This document shows positions 24,070 through 33,072 of a DNA stretch of 64,000 nt, one piece after another; positions within the stretch are counted from its first letter, which is position 1, and each line of letters begins with the position of its first letter. The notes under the pieces were generated by a model, which saw nothing but the letters and a program-made list of their open reading frames with translations, was not told the origin of the DNA and made no database searches. This DNA comes from Rhodocyclaceae bacterium (GTDB taxonomy: Bacteria > Pseudomonadota > Gammaproteobacteria > Burkholderiales > Rhodocyclaceae). The position numbers were made by a program, and so were the translations under genes. The DNA is taken from the NCBI GenBank assembly GCA_028713915.1, contig JAQTNK010000022.1, positions 1 through 64,000 of the forward strand, read 5' to 3'.

Positions 24070-25085
24070 GCGAAAGGAAGGCTCAGCCGTGCGCTGATGC
24101 CGCCGCCGGCGCTGCTTTCGAGCGCGAGGCTGGCGCGCTCGCCGTAGCAGGCGCGCAGCCGTTCGCGCACATTGGCCAGCCCGACGCCGTTGCCGTCCGT
24201 CGCCGCGAAACCGCCGCCGCTGTCGGCGACTTCGATGACCAGGCATGCATCTTCGCGCCGGCAATTTACGGCGAGGCTGCCGCCTGCGGGTTGCGGCTCG
24301 AGGCCGTGGCGGATGGCGTTTTCCACCAGCGGCTGCACCAGCAGCGGCGGCAGGCGCGCGGCGAGGATGTCGGCGGTTGCGTCGATGCGCCAGGACAGGC
24401 GCTCGCCCATGCGCACGGCCATGATGCCGAGGTAGGCGCGCAGCAAGTCGAGCTCCTCGCCGAGCGAGACTTCGCGGCGCCGCGTGCGCGCCAGCACGGT
24501 GCGCAGCAAGGCGGTGAGGTCGATAAGCATGGTGCGCGCCGCGGCCGGATCGGTGTCGATGAGGCCGACGACGTTGGAGAGCGTGTTGAACAGGAAGTGC
24601 GGCTCGATCTGCGCTTGCAGGCGCGCCAGCTCGGCATGGGTTGCCAGCGACTCCTGCTCCGCCCGCAGCAGGCGCTCGGCGCGGGCTTCGGCCTGGGCGG
24701 CGAAGAGCTTCGCCTCGTCATGGAAATGCCAGGTGCCGAGCACGCCGAACAGCAGCGAGGCGGCGCCGGCGATGACGAAGGCTTGCGGATGCAGCGCCGT
24801 CATCTCGGTCAGCGAGAGGCCGCTGATCCAGGTGGCGAGGGTGAAGCCGACGGCGAAGCCGAGCGGGATGCCGATCAAGCCGTTGATGGCGCCTGGCTGC
24901 GGCTGCCCCCATAGCAGGCCGGAGCCGCGCACGAAGGCGTAGATGGCGCAGCCGATGCATTGTGCATAGATGAAATCGGTGGCGAGGTCGTAGCTCGTCA
25001 GCGCGGCCAGGAACAGCGCGATGGCCGTGTTGTAGACGGCGACCATCAGCGCTTCGCGGGCAAGGAGGGACCAGGCGGGTTTCAT
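24057..25085 (-). CDS. LytS-family sensor histidine kinase
   Basis: A 342-residue membrane kinase. The N-terminal ~130 residues hold about four hydrophobic segments (ALMVAVYNTAIALFLAAL, IGIPLGFAVGFTLATWI, AFVIAGAASLLFGVLG). The His_kinase domain follows, with phospho-acceptor in LQAQIEPHFLFNTLSN, then an HATPase with VENAIRHGLEP, DSGGGF and GVGLANVRERL. It pairs with the downstream LytTR regulator and lies 29 bp after the outer-membrane barrel gene of the ABC operon, suggesting that it senses or controls that transport system. Confidence 0.92.
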   Translation of the reverse strand: MKPAWSLLAREALMVAVYNTAIALFLAALTSYDLATDFIYAQCIGCAIYAFVRGSGLLWGQPQPGAINGLIGIPLGFAVGFTLATWISGLSLTEMTALHPQAFVIAGAASLLFGVLGTWHFHDEAKLFAAQAEARAERLLRAEQESLATHAELARLQAQIEPHFLFNTLSNVVGLIDTDPAAARTMLIDLTALLRTVLARTRRREVSLGEELDLLRAYLGIMAVRMGERLSWRIDATADILAARLPPLLVQPLVENAIRHGLEPQPAGGSLAVNCRREDACLVIEVADSGGGFAATDGNGVGLANVRERLRACYGERASLALESSAGGGISARLSLPFACAC

Positions 25086-25114
25086 GGACAGGTCGGCATC
25101 TTACGCGCGGCGCA

Positions 25115-26332
25115 TCAGAACAGCGCGAGCCGCCACTCGACCCAGGCCGCGCGCCGGACCGGCGCCTGCGCGTAGGCCGAGTCGGCGGCGCCGCCGGCCT
25201 GGCGCAGGCCGAAGGAGGTGCGCAGGCGGTTGCCTTCGATGCTGGCGCCGATGGTCAGCACGCGGCCGCCGTCGCGCGGCGTCGCCAGCCACTCGGCGTA
25301 GGGCGTGAAGCCGTCGCGGTCGTCCCAGGCGACGCGGGCGAGCAGGTTCTCGCGCAGCAGGTTGGGGGCGAGGTAGGCCTGGCTCGACCAGCCGGCGTTG
25401 GCGGCGACGACGGCCGCCGGCACGACGCCGGCCAGCGCGCGCTGGCGCGCGGTGAGCGCGTCGAGATGCTGCCATTGCGCGCGGCTGTAGGCGTCGGCGT
25501 CGTACCAGGCTTCAGCCAAGGCGCTCCAGCCCGATTCGCCCGTCCACTGCGCGCCGGCGACGGCCCTGAGGCCGTTGCGGCCGGCGCTTTGCGTCGTCGG
25601 GTCGGCGGACGCGAAGAGCCCGCCGTCTTCGGCCAGCGGATTCGTCAGTTGCCGAGTGCGGCGCTCGTAGAGCGCGGCGCCGTGGAAGGACCATGCCTCG
25701 CCGACGATGCGCGTGGCGCCGGCGCCCGCCTCGAAGCCGCGCAAGTGCGAGACGCGCGCCACGGCATGCAGGTCGTCGCCGCTGCCGGTGAGCCGATACC
25801 AGTGCAGCGCCAGCGACGCATCGTGGCTGTCGTCGCTGCCGCCGCCTTCGCCGGGGCGCGTCCAGACCAGCGTCCATGCGTCGTTGGCGGTGAAGCGTTC
25901 GACGGCCAGCAGCGGCGTGCCGACCAGCGCCGGCGGATTGATGCTGCGGCGGTTCTCGCGCTGTACGACGTCGAGCGGCTTGAAGCCGAAGCCGACGCCC
26001 CAGGACATCAGCTTCTTGCCCGCGGTCCAGCCGAGGCCATCGCCCAGTTCGCCGTCGTAGTAGAACTGGTTGCTGATGCCGTGCTGCGCCGGCTTGGCGT
26101 CCTGCGTCGTCTGCCAGCGCAGCGTTTCCTGCGCGTTGAAGCCGCCTTCGCGCAGGCGCAGTTCGAGGTCCTGGCGCGAAGTCCGGTTCGGCACCAGCGG
26201 CGGGCCGACGTAGTAAGGACTGGCGCTGTTGGGCGTATCGACCTCGGGCGCCGCGATCAGGCTGGCGTTGATGTCCGCCGCGCGCACGGGGAGCACGATG
26301 GCCAAGGCGACGAAAAGAAAGCTGCGCCGCAT
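25115..26332 (-). CDS. Putative outer-membrane beta-barrel protein
   Basis: A 405-residue protein with a signal peptide (RRSFLFVALAIVLPVRA, cleavage near 18). The rest has alternating amphipathic strands rich in Trp/Tyr/Gly and ends in ...EWRLALF, the C-terminal Phe signature of outer-membrane barrels. I do not recognise a named porin family; it recalls alginate-export/DUF1302-type barrels. The ATG at 26332 overlaps the LolA-like gene stop by one base (TGATG), so the barrel and the lipoprotein-carrier-like protein are tightly coupled. Confidence 0.75.
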   Translation of the reverse strand: MRRSFLFVALAIVLPVRAADINASLIAAPEVDTPNSASPYYVGPPLVPNRTSRQDLELRLREGGFNAQETLRWQTTQDAKPAQHGISNQFYYDGELGDGLGWTAGKKLMSWGVGFGFKPLDVVQRENRRSINPPALVGTPLLAVERFTANDAWTLVWTRPGEGGGSDDSHDASLALHWYRLTGSGDDLHAVARVSHLRGFEAGAGATRIVGEAWSFHGAALYERRTRQLTNPLAEDGGLFASADPTTQSAGRNGLRAVAGAQWTGESGWSALAEAWYDADAYSRAQWQHLDALTARQRALAGVVPAAVVAANAGWSSQAYLAPNLLRENLLARVAWDDRDGFTPYAEWLATPRDGGRVLTIGASIEGNRLRTSFGLRQAGGAADSAYAQAPVRRAAWVEWRLALF

Positions 26333-27111
26333 CACCACCCGGACAGCGAGTTGCGCACCAGCGCCGCCGGATTGAAGAACTCGTCGGGCGCTTCCTTCGG
26401 CACGATGCTGCGGTAGCGGATGACGGTGCGCCGGTTCGGCTGGATGTCGTCGAGCAGCAGCATGGCCATGATGCGCGGCTGGCCGTCGACGGGCTTGGCG
26501 ACGTACCACGCCTCTTTCGCGCGCTTGCCCGAGCCGACGTAGAGGTCGGCCTTGATCGGCTGCTTGCTGGTCTTGTCGAGGTAGAGCTCGACGCGCGCAT
26601 AAGTGACGCCGCTTCTCGCCTGGGCGAGGTCGAGATGCAGGCAGCGGCGCGGCTTGGCCGGCACGCCGACTTCCGGCAGATTCGCCGGCGGCGCCGGGCA
26701 GTCGACTTCGTCGCGGACAGTGCCGTCGTAGTCCTCGCTCCAGGTCATGCTGGCGATGTCGCCGGTCGACGCTTCGCCGAGCAGTTTCTGCGTCGCGGTG
26801 ATGCGCAGCGGGCGCTGGCTTTCCGGCATCAGCAGCCAGAACTGGTCGGCCAGCATCAGCACTTTCTGGCCGATCTCGGATGGCGACTTCATCAGCACCA
26901 GCGAGCGCCGGCCGGGCTTCACGTAAACGGTGTAGAGCCGCTCCTTGTCCAGCGCGTCGTTGCGGTAAAGCTCGACGTGGGTTTCGACGCGCACCGATTC
27001 GGCCGGCAGGCGGAAGGCGTCGGCCCGCTTCAGCAGCGCCGCGACGTCGTCGGCGGCGCCGGCTGCGAAGGATGTCATCAGCATGATGGCGGCGATGCTG
27101 GGCTTAGACAT
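26332..27111 (-). CDS. Outer-membrane lipoprotein-sorting (LolA-like) periplasmic protein
   Basis: A 259-residue protein with a signal peptide (SIAAIMLMTSFAAGA, cleavage near 19). The mature part fits the LolA/LolB-like fold group annotated outer membrane lipoprotein-sorting protein: RVETHVELYR, GRRSLVLMKSPSEIGQKVL, EDYDGTVRDEV, YARVELYLDKTSKQPIKADLYV. Such proteins bind lipids or acyl chains. It overlaps the ABC permease stop by 8 bp and the barrel gene by 1 bp. Confidence 0.85.
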   Translation of the reverse strand: MSKPSIAAIMLMTSFAAGAADDVAALLKRADAFRLPAESVRVETHVELYRNDALDKERLYTVYVKPGRRSLVLMKSPSEIGQKVLMLADQFWLLMPESQRPLRITATQKLLGEASTGDIASMTWSEDYDGTVRDEVDCPAPPANLPEVGVPAKPRRCLHLDLAQARSGVTYARVELYLDKTSKQPIKADLYVGSGKRAKEAWYVAKPVDGQPRIMAMLLLDDIQPNRRTVIRYRSIVPKEAPDEFFNPAALVRNSLSGW

Positions 27112-28315
27112 GGCCGAGCGCCTCGACGATGGATTTCTGCGCCGCCTTGCGGCTTGCGAACCAGGCTGCGGCGGCGCACAGCACGACAATGATGGCATCG
27201 ACGCTCAAGTAGAGCGGCAGCGAAAAAATAACCAGCAGCGGATAGCCGACCGAACGTCCCGGCGGCGGCGGCATCTCCATCCCGAGGTGCGGCAGCACCA
27301 GCACGACGATGCCGGCCAGCAGCGTGCCGGCCGCCGCGCCCAACAGGCCGATCAGCGCGCCTTCGCGCAGAAACTGGGCGACGATCTCCTGCGGCAGCGC
27401 ACCGAGCGCGCGCAGCGTGCCGATCTCGCGCGTGCGCTCGACCACCGCCATCGCCAGCGTGTTGGCGACGGAGAAGAACACCAGCGTGGCGATGATGAGG
27501 CCGAGCAGGCCGAAGATGCGGTTGTAGATGGCGCGCACCGAATAGTAGTAGAAGGCCTGCTCCCACCAGGGCTTGTAGACGTGGGCGGGGTCGGCGGCCG
27601 CGAGTTGGCCGACGACGGCCGGCGTGCTGTCGGTGCTGTCGAGGTAGACGGACAGCGTGCTGATGCGCTCGGTCATCAGCAGGTGCTGCGCCGTCGGCAC
27701 GTCGGTGTAGACGAGCCGCTTGTCGACTTCGCGCCAGCCCGTGGAGACGATGCCGGCGACCTGCACGTCGATGGCGTTGATGCCGCCCGCGGTCGTCGTC
27801 GCCAGCAGCGTGAGGCCGCTGCCGGGCTGGGCGTTGAGGCTCTTGGCGAGGTCGGTGCCCAGCAGCACCGGCGGCAAGGCGTTCGCCGGCGCGCCCAGGC
27901 TGCCGGCTTCGAGCTTGAGGAAAGGGCCGCGCACGGCGGCTTCGGCGGCGATGTCGGCACCGATGCCGAGGAAGATCACCGACTTGTCGCCATTGGAAAT
28001 CAGGCCCGACAACGCCACGCGCGGCAGCACGCGCTCGACGTGTGCGGTCTTCGCCAGCGTCGCCGTCAGCGCGCGGTAATCGGACAGGCCGTACTGCATC
28101 GGCGTTTCCTCGTCGCGCGTGAAATAGTCCTTGGCGCCGATGGTGATATGGCCGAATTCCTTGGCCGCGCCTTCGCGCAGCGCGTCGTAGGTGTAGAGCG
28201 CAAAGCCGCTCGCCACCAGCACCGCGGCGCAGCCGACCGTGGCGATGAGGATGGTGACCAGCGAACGGCGCCGGTTGCGCAGCACGTTGCGCCAGGCAAG
28301 CAACCAGGCGTTCAT
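27104..28315 (-). CDS. ABC transporter permease (MacB/FtsX/LolCE type)
   Basis: A 403-residue inner-membrane protein: one N-terminal helix (about 18-42), a large periplasmic domain (about 45-270), and three C-terminal helices with the FtsX-core motif VERTREIGTLRALGALPQEI. This is the mechanotransmission topology of MacB and LolC/E, which extract substrates from the outer leaflet rather than transport through the membrane. The start at 28315 overlaps the ATPase gene by 4 bp. Confidence 0.9.
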   Translation of the reverse strand: MNAWLLAWRNVLRNRRRSLVTILIATVGCAAVLVASGFALYTYDALREGAAKEFGHITIGAKDYFTRDEETPMQYGLSDYRALTATLAKTAHVERVLPRVALSGLISNGDKSVIFLGIGADIAAEAAVRGPFLKLEAGSLGAPANALPPVLLGTDLAKSLNAQPGSGLTLLATTTAGGINAIDVQVAGIVSTGWREVDKRLVYTDVPTAQHLLMTERISTLSVYLDSTDSTPAVVGQLAAADPAHVYKPWWEQAFYYYSVRAIYNRIFGLLGLIIATLVFFSVANTLAMAVVERTREIGTLRALGALPQEIVAQFLREGALIGLLGAAAGTLLAGIVVLVLPHLGMEMPPPPGRSVGYPLLVIFSLPLYLSVDAIIVVLCAAAAWFASRKAAQKSIVEALGHV

Positions 28316-28986
28316 TGCAGTACTCCGTCGGTCAGCGCGCGCACCTGATCGCAATGCGCGGTCATGCGATCGTCGTGGGTGGCGATGAGGAAGGTGGCAC
28401 CGTGGCGCGCGCCCAGCGCCTTCATCAGGTCGACCACCTGGCTCGCGGTGGCGGTGTCGAGATTGGCGGTCGGCTCGTCGGCGATCACCAGCGTCGGCGA
28501 TTTGACCAGCGCGCGGGCAATGGCGACGCGCTGGCGCTGGCCGCCGGAAAGCTGGTCGGGACGGCGCTCGGCCAAACCCGTGAGGCCGACTTGCGCGAGG
28601 ATCTCGTCGACGCGCTCGCGCCGCTCGGCGGCCGGCAGTTCGGCCAGCAGCAGCGGGTAGTCGACGTTGTCGCGCACGCTCATCACCGGCACCAGGTTGT
28701 AGCTCTGGAAGACGAAGCCGATGCGCCGCCGCCGGATCAGCGTGCGCGCCGTCTCGTCGAGGCCGCCGACGTCCTCGCCGGCCAGCAGGTATTGCCCGGC
28801 GTCGAAGGAGTCGATGAGGCCGCAGATGTTGAGCAGCGTGCTCTTGCCGCTGCCCGAGGGGCCGCGCACGGCGACGAAGGCGCCCACCGGCACTTCGAGC
28901 GTGATGCCCTGCAAGGCCGGGATGTCCTCGTCGCCCATGCGGTAATGCTTGACGATGCCGGTGAGGGCGATGGCGGCGGTGCTCAT
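28312..28986 (-). CDS. ABC transporter ATP-binding protein (LolD/MacB type)
   Basis: A 224-residue ATPase with Walker A GPSGSGKST, Q loop FQSYNLVPVMSV, signature LSGGQRQRVAIARAL, Walker B LVIADEPTANLD and the switch His in ATHDDRM. Length and motifs fit the LolD/MacB branch that pairs with FtsX-like permeases. The start at 28986 is chosen because the conserved N-terminus (ALTGIVKHYRMGD) begins there. It is the first gene of a six-gene run that ends with the LytS/LytR pair. Confidence 0.93.
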   Translation of the reverse strand: MSTAAIALTGIVKHYRMGDEDIPALQGITLEVPVGAFVAVRGPSGSGKSTLLNICGLIDSFDAGQYLLAGEDVGGLDETARTLIRRRRIGFVFQSYNLVPVMSVRDNVDYPLLLAELPAAERRERVDEILAQVGLTGLAERRPDQLSGGQRQRVAIARALVKSPTLVIADEPTANLDTATASQVVDLMKALGARHGATFLIATHDDRMTAHCDQVRALTDGVLQ

Positions 28987-29110
28987 GATTTGCGGCGCTC
29001 CGGCATAGGATGTCCGCATTCTAAGCAAGCGGCCACGCCGCGGCGAGCGCTGCGACGAAATGCCGGCCGGCGTCGCCAGGCGCCGGCATGGCGCGCGGAC
29101 GGCGCCGTTG

Positions 29111-29776
29111 CTAGGCGGCAGCGGGCCAGGGGATGACGTAGAAGAGCACGGCGAAGTAGTGCAGCGCGCTGCCCAGCAGCACGAAGCCGTGCCAGATGGC
29201 ATGGTGGTAGGGCAGCAGGCGCCACTTGTAGAAGACCACGCCGCCCGTGTAGGCGAGGCCGCCCGCCGCCAGCAGCGCCAGGCCGCCGGCGGCGACGTGC
29301 TCGAGCATCGGCTTGACCGCCACGACGACCGCCCAGCCCATGGCGATGTAGAGCGAGACGACGAGGCCGTGCAGCCGCCCGCGCAGCAGCAGCCGCAGGA
29401 CGATGCCGGTCAGCGCCAGCGTCCAGATCGCGGCGAGCAGCGACCAGCCCCACGGCCCGCGCAGGTTGACCAGCATGAACGGCGTGTAGGTGCCGGCGAT
29501 CAGCAGGAAGATGGACGAATGGTCGAGCGCGCGCAGCACCCGCCTGGCGCGCTCGATCGGGATGCCGTGGTAGAGCGTCGAGGCCGTGTAGCAGAGCACC
29601 AGCGTCGCGCCGAACACGGCGCAGGCGGCGACGTCGATGGCATCGCCGTGCAGCGCCGCGAAAGTCGTCAGCACGGTCAGCCCGACGATCGCCAGCACGA
29701 TGCCGAGGCCGTGGATGACGGCGTTGGCGATTTCCTCGCGCGGCGTATAGCGCGGCAGGGCGGGGAGGGCGGTCAT
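29111..29776 (-). CDS. Hemolysin III family (PAQR-like) membrane protein
   Basis: A 221-residue seven-helix protein of the HlyIII/YqfA/adipoQ-receptor superfamily. Motifs include EEIANAVIHGLG at the start, YTASTLYHG, DHSSIFLLIAGTYTPF and YHHAIWHGFVLLGS, with the His/Asp residues that form the zinc site in the superfamily. The start at 29776 has GGAG upstream; an in-frame ATG at 29803 is less likely. It is named hemolysin for historical reasons only; a hydrolase-like or receptor role is possible. The short gap downstream (28987-29110) holds an 8-bp-stem hairpin at 29060-29089. Confidence 0.92.
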   Translation of the reverse strand: MTALPALPRYTPREEIANAVIHGLGIVLAIVGLTVLTTFAALHGDAIDVAACAVFGATLVLCYTASTLYHGIPIERARRVLRALDHSSIFLLIAGTYTPFMLVNLRGPWGWSLLAAIWTLALTGIVLRLLLRGRLHGLVVSLYIAMGWAVVVAVKPMLEHVAAGGLALLAAGGLAYTGGVVFYKWRLLPYHHAIWHGFVLLGSALHYFAVLFYVIPWPAAA

Positions 29777-30064
29777 GGCGGGCTCCGTGGCGTATCGAGG
29801 CATCGGGGCAGTCTAGAGCAAACGACGCTCGCCGGTTAGAGGCGGACGCCAAAGCGGATAGCTCATGCGGCGGATGGCGACGCGCGGGGGACGCGCGCCG
29901 GCGCCGGTAGATGCCAACGTCAGGCGCCGCAGAAGCCGCAGAAGGCCTGTGCCGGCGCCATCCGCCGCCGGCGTGGAACCAATTGCGATCGCCCTATGTC
30001 CGTATTTTTCCAGGTTGCCTACTTGAAGTTGAGCGATCTATCGCACTGACTGAGGAGCGGGAAT

Positions 30065-30715
30065 ATGGCGTCGAAACTCCGCGTTCAAAGCTTCGCGATT
30101 TCCATCGACGGTTACGGCGCCGGGCCGAACCAGGACCTCCAGAATCCGCTCGGCGTCGGCGGCCCTGAGTTGATGGAGTGGTTCTTCCCCACCCGCGTAT
30201 GGCGCCGGATGCAAGGCCATGACGACGGCGAGACGGGCGTCGACAACGGCATCGCGGAACAAGGCTTTGCCGGAATCGGCGCCTGGATTCTCGGGCGCAA
30301 CATGTTCGGTCCGGTCCGCGGCCCGTGGCCGGACGACAGCTGGAAGGGCTGGTGGGGCGACGAACCGCCTTATCACACGCCCGTGTTCGTGCTGACGCAT
30401 CACCCGCGAGCGCCGCTGCGGCTGGCGGGAGGCACGGAGTTCCGCTTCGTCACCGCGGGCATTCACGCCGCCCTGGAGCAGGCGACTGCTGCAGCGAACG
30501 GCCGCGACGTCCGCCTCGGCGGCGGCGCAGCCACTATCCGCCAGTATCTGCGCGCGGCCCTGATCGACGAGCTGCATCTGGCCGTCCGACCGGTCGTGCT
30601 CGGTTCCGGAGAGCATCTCTGGCAAGACATCGACATGCGCGCATTGGGCTACGAATGCACGAAGTACGTCGCCGGCGAACGCGCGGCGCACGTCTATCTG
30701 CGCAAGCGGCGGTGA
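30065..30715 (+). CDS. Dihydrofolate reductase/RibD C-terminal family protein
   Basis: A 216-residue protein with the RibD_C/DHFR-like reductase fold: SFAISIDGYGAG at the start, GAWILGRNMFGPVRGPW, TPVFVLTHHPR, DVRLGGGAATIRQYL and DELHLAVRPVVLGSGEHLW. Family members are NAD(P)H-dependent reductases of unassigned substrate. GGAGCGG precedes the ATG. The 288-bp gap upstream is divergent from the hlyIII gene and should hold both promoters, but no clear -35/-10 pair stands out. An 8-bp hairpin lies just downstream. Confidence 0.88.
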   Translation: MASKLRVQSFAISIDGYGAGPNQDLQNPLGVGGPELMEWFFPTRVWRRMQGHDDGETGVDNGIAEQGFAGIGAWILGRNMFGPVRGPWPDDSWKGWWGDEPPYHTPVFVLTHHPRAPLRLAGGTEFRFVTAGIHAALEQATAAANGRDVRLGGGAATIRQYLRAALIDELHLAVRPVVLGSGEHLWQDIDMRALGYECTKYVAGERAAHVYLRKRR

Positions 30716-30726
30716 CCCGTCGGGTT

Positions 30727-30748
30727 CGCTTGGTGGGCCGACCAAGCG
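30727..30748 (+). terminator. Weak hairpin downstream of the RibD-family gene
   Basis: CGCTTGGT and ACCAAGCG form a perfect 8-bp stem with a 6-base loop, 12 bp after the stop codon. No T tract follows, so intrinsic termination would be inefficient. Confidence 0.35.
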
Positions 30749-30823
30749 CCGCCGGCGACGCTGCGCGATAATGCCGCGCCAGGCCGCTCGCCTTCGAACC
30801 CGCTACCGTAGAAACCACATCCG

Positions 30824-31213
30824 ATGCGCAATGCCATGTCCGACGCCTGCCCCTGCGGGCGTCCCGCCGCTTATGCCGATTGCTGCGGGCGCTTGCATCG
30901 CGGCGCGCCGGCGCCAGATGCCGCGGCGCTGATGCGTTCGCGCTATAGCGCCTACGTCCTCGGCCTTGCCGACTACCTGCTCGCCACCTGGCATGCGTCC
31001 ACGCGGCCGCCGGCGCTCGATCTCGACGAGGGGCCGCGGCCGAAGTGGCTGGGGCTGGACGTGAAGCGCTTCGAGGCGACGGGGCCGGACAGCGGGCTGG
31101 TCGAGTTCGTCGCGCGCTTCAGGGTCGGCGGGCGCGGCCAGCGGCTGCACGAGACCAGCCGCTTCGTGCGCGAGGCGGGACGCTGGTATTACGTGGACGG
31201 CGACATCGGCTGA
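30824..31213 (+). CDS. YchJ family protein (UPF0225, SEC-C motif)
   Basis: A 129-residue protein. The N-terminus carries the zinc-binding SEC-C motif [17 protein letters not shown], followed by the YchJ body with [22 protein letters not shown] and [34 protein letters not shown]. The cellular role of YchJ is unknown. An alternative start is the ATG at 30836, nearer the SEC-C motif. Confidence 0.92.
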   Translation: MRNAMSDACPCGRPAAYADCCGRLHRGAPAPDAAALMRSRYSAYVLGLADYLLATWHASTRPPALDLDEGPRPKWLGLDVKRFEATGPDSGLVEFVARFRVGGRGQRLHETSRFVREAGRWYYVDGDIG

Positions 31214-31284
31214 TTGCCAGCGACGTATGCCGCACGGGATTGCGGCATGCCGGGCCGGTACAATGACCGCCTTGAGGAGGGTCC

Positions 31285-33066
31285 GTGGCGACATTGATTC
31301 CGAGCATCGGCAGCTGCACGTTCGCGAGCGACGGCGAGCGGCGCGTCGCCGAGCGGCTTGAGCAGAAGCTCGAAGACGATTATCTCTGCTGGTACGACGT
31401 CCCGCTCGGGCCGGCCAACGGGCATCCGGACTTCATCGTCTTCCATCCGCGGCGCGGCCTGCTGATACTGGAAGTCAAGGACTGGCGCCGTGACAGGATC
31501 GTCGGCGCCGACCGTCAGCACTTCGTCATTCACGGCGCCGGCGGCACCGTGAGCGTGCAGAATCCGCTCGAACAGGCGCGGCATTACGCCGAAGCGGCCG
31601 CCGACGTGTTGAAGCGCGACCCGCAACTCGTTTTCGCCAGCGGGCGCGAAGCCGGCAAGCTGCTGTTCCCCTGGGGCTACGGCGTGGTCTTTCCCAACCT
31701 CATGCGCAAGGCTTTCGACGAGGGCGAACTGGCCGAGGTGATCGCCCCGGACCGGGTGATCTGCAAGGACGAGATGCTGGAGACCGGCGATGCCGAAGCC
31801 TTCCAGCAACGCCTGTGGCAGATGTTCCGCGTCCGCTTCCACAGCGCGCTCTCGCTGCCGCAGATCGACCGCGTGCGCTGGCATCTCTTCCCCGAGGTGC
31901 GCATTGCGCCGCGCCAGGCGGAACTCTTCGGCGACGACGGCCCGCCGCCAGACCTCATGCGCGTGCTCGACTTGCAGCAGGAACAGCTGGCGCGCAGCCT
32001 GGGCGAAGGCCACCGCGTCATCCACGGCTGCGCCGGCTCGGGCAAGACGCTGATCCTCGGCTACCGCGCCGCGCAACTGGCGCAGGCGGCCGTGAAGCCC
32101 ATCTTGGTGCTCTGCTACAACGAATCGCTGGCGCGGCGCATTGCCCGCGTCATGGCGGACCGCGGCCTCGACGGCACGGTGCATACGCATCACTTCCACC
32201 AGTGGTGCCGCGCCCAGTTGGTCGCCTACCACGCCGGCTTGCCGCAGCGCAGCGAGCATCAGGACGACAACGACGGCTTCTTCGCCGACATGGTCGAGCG
32301 CGTCATCCGCGGCGTCGAGCGCGGCATCATTCCGGCCGCGCAATACGACGCAGTGCTCATCGATGAAGGCCACGACTTCAAGCCCGAGTGGCTGAAGCTC
32401 GTCGTGCAGATGATCGACCCGAAGACCAATAGCCTGCTTGTGCTCTACGACGACGCGCAGTCGATCTACAACGATGAGAAGAGGAAGAAGTTCAGCTTCA
32501 AGAGCGTGGGCATCCAGGCACAGGGGCGCACCACCATCCTCAAGGTCAACTACCGCAACACCGACGCCATCCTGCGCTTCGCCCGCGACGTCGCGCAGGG
32601 CATCCTCAAGCCGCAGGACGCCGACGAGGACGGCGTGCCGCTGATCCGCCCGCAGTCGGCGGGACGCGCCGGCCCCGAGCCGCAGGTCGTCAATCTTCCC
32701 AGCCTCAGGGATGAAGCCGATTTCGTCGCCAGGCGCCTCCAGGAAGCCCACCGCGACGGCACGCCGTGGCGCGACATGGCGGTGATCTACCGCGACTACC
32801 ATCGCGACGCCCGGCTGATCCGCGCCATGCTGCCCAAGTTCGGCATCCCGGTCGTCTATTTCGAGGACGCCACCTACGCCGCCGACGAGGACAAGGTCAC
32901 CGTCATTACCATGCACTCCTGCAAGGGCCTCGAGTTTCCGCTCGTGGTGATTCCCGGCGCCGACCGCCTGCGCGCCGGCGAGGAACTGCCGCCGCAGGAG
33001 GCGAAGCTGCTGTACGTGGCGATGACGCGGGCGACGCGGGAGCTGGTGGTGTGCGGCGTGGCGTGA
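31285..33066 (+). CDS. NERD nuclease-domain superfamily I DNA helicase
   Basis: A 593-residue protein. The N-terminal NERD domain (about 15-130) has the nuclease-like core GHPDFIVFHPRRGLLILEVKDW. The UvrD/Rep-type helicase follows: Walker A HGCAGSGKT (about 250), motif II VLIDEGHDF, motif III LVLYDDAQSIYND, motif IV VNYRNTDA, motif V TMHSCKGLEFPLVV and motif VI LLYVAMTRATREL. All ATPase motifs are intact. Likely roles are in DNA repair or defence; proteins of this NERD-helicase layout are often near mobile or defence genes but here the neighbours are housekeeping. The start is preceded by GAGGAGG; a TACAAT -10 lies at 31259-31264. Confidence 0.92.
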   Translation: MATLIPSIGSCTFASDGERRVAERLEQKLEDDYLCWYDVPLGPANGHPDFIVFHPRRGLLILEVKDWRRDRIVGADRQHFVIHGAGGTVSVQNPLEQARHYAEAAADVLKRDPQLVFASGREAGKLLFPWGYGVVFPNLMRKAFDEGELAEVIAPDRVICKDEMLETGDAEAFQQRLWQMFRVRFHSALSLPQIDRVRWHLFPEVRIAPRQAELFGDDGPPPDLMRVLDLQQEQLARSLGEGHRVIHGCAGSGKTLILGYRAAQLAQAAVKPILVLCYNESLARRIARVMADRGLDGTVHTHHFHQWCRAQLVAYHAGLPQRSEHQDDNDGFFADMVERVIRGVERGIIPAAQYDAVLIDEGHDFKPEWLKLVVQMIDPKTNSLLVLYDDAQSIYNDEKRKKFSFKSVGIQAQGRTTILKVNYRNTDAILRFARDVAQGILKPQDADEDGVPLIRPQSAGRAGPEPQVVNLPSLRDEADFVARRLQEAHRDGTPWRDMAVIYRDYHRDARLIRAMLPKFGIPVVYFEDATYAADEDKVTVITMHSCKGLEFPLVVIPGADRLRAGEELPPQEAKLLYVAMTRATRELVVCGVA

Positions 33067-33072
33067 CGGCAA

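Noticed and set aside
29111..29776. Hemolysin toxin
   Set aside because: The HlyIII/PAQR family is a general membrane family; nothing else suggests a toxin.
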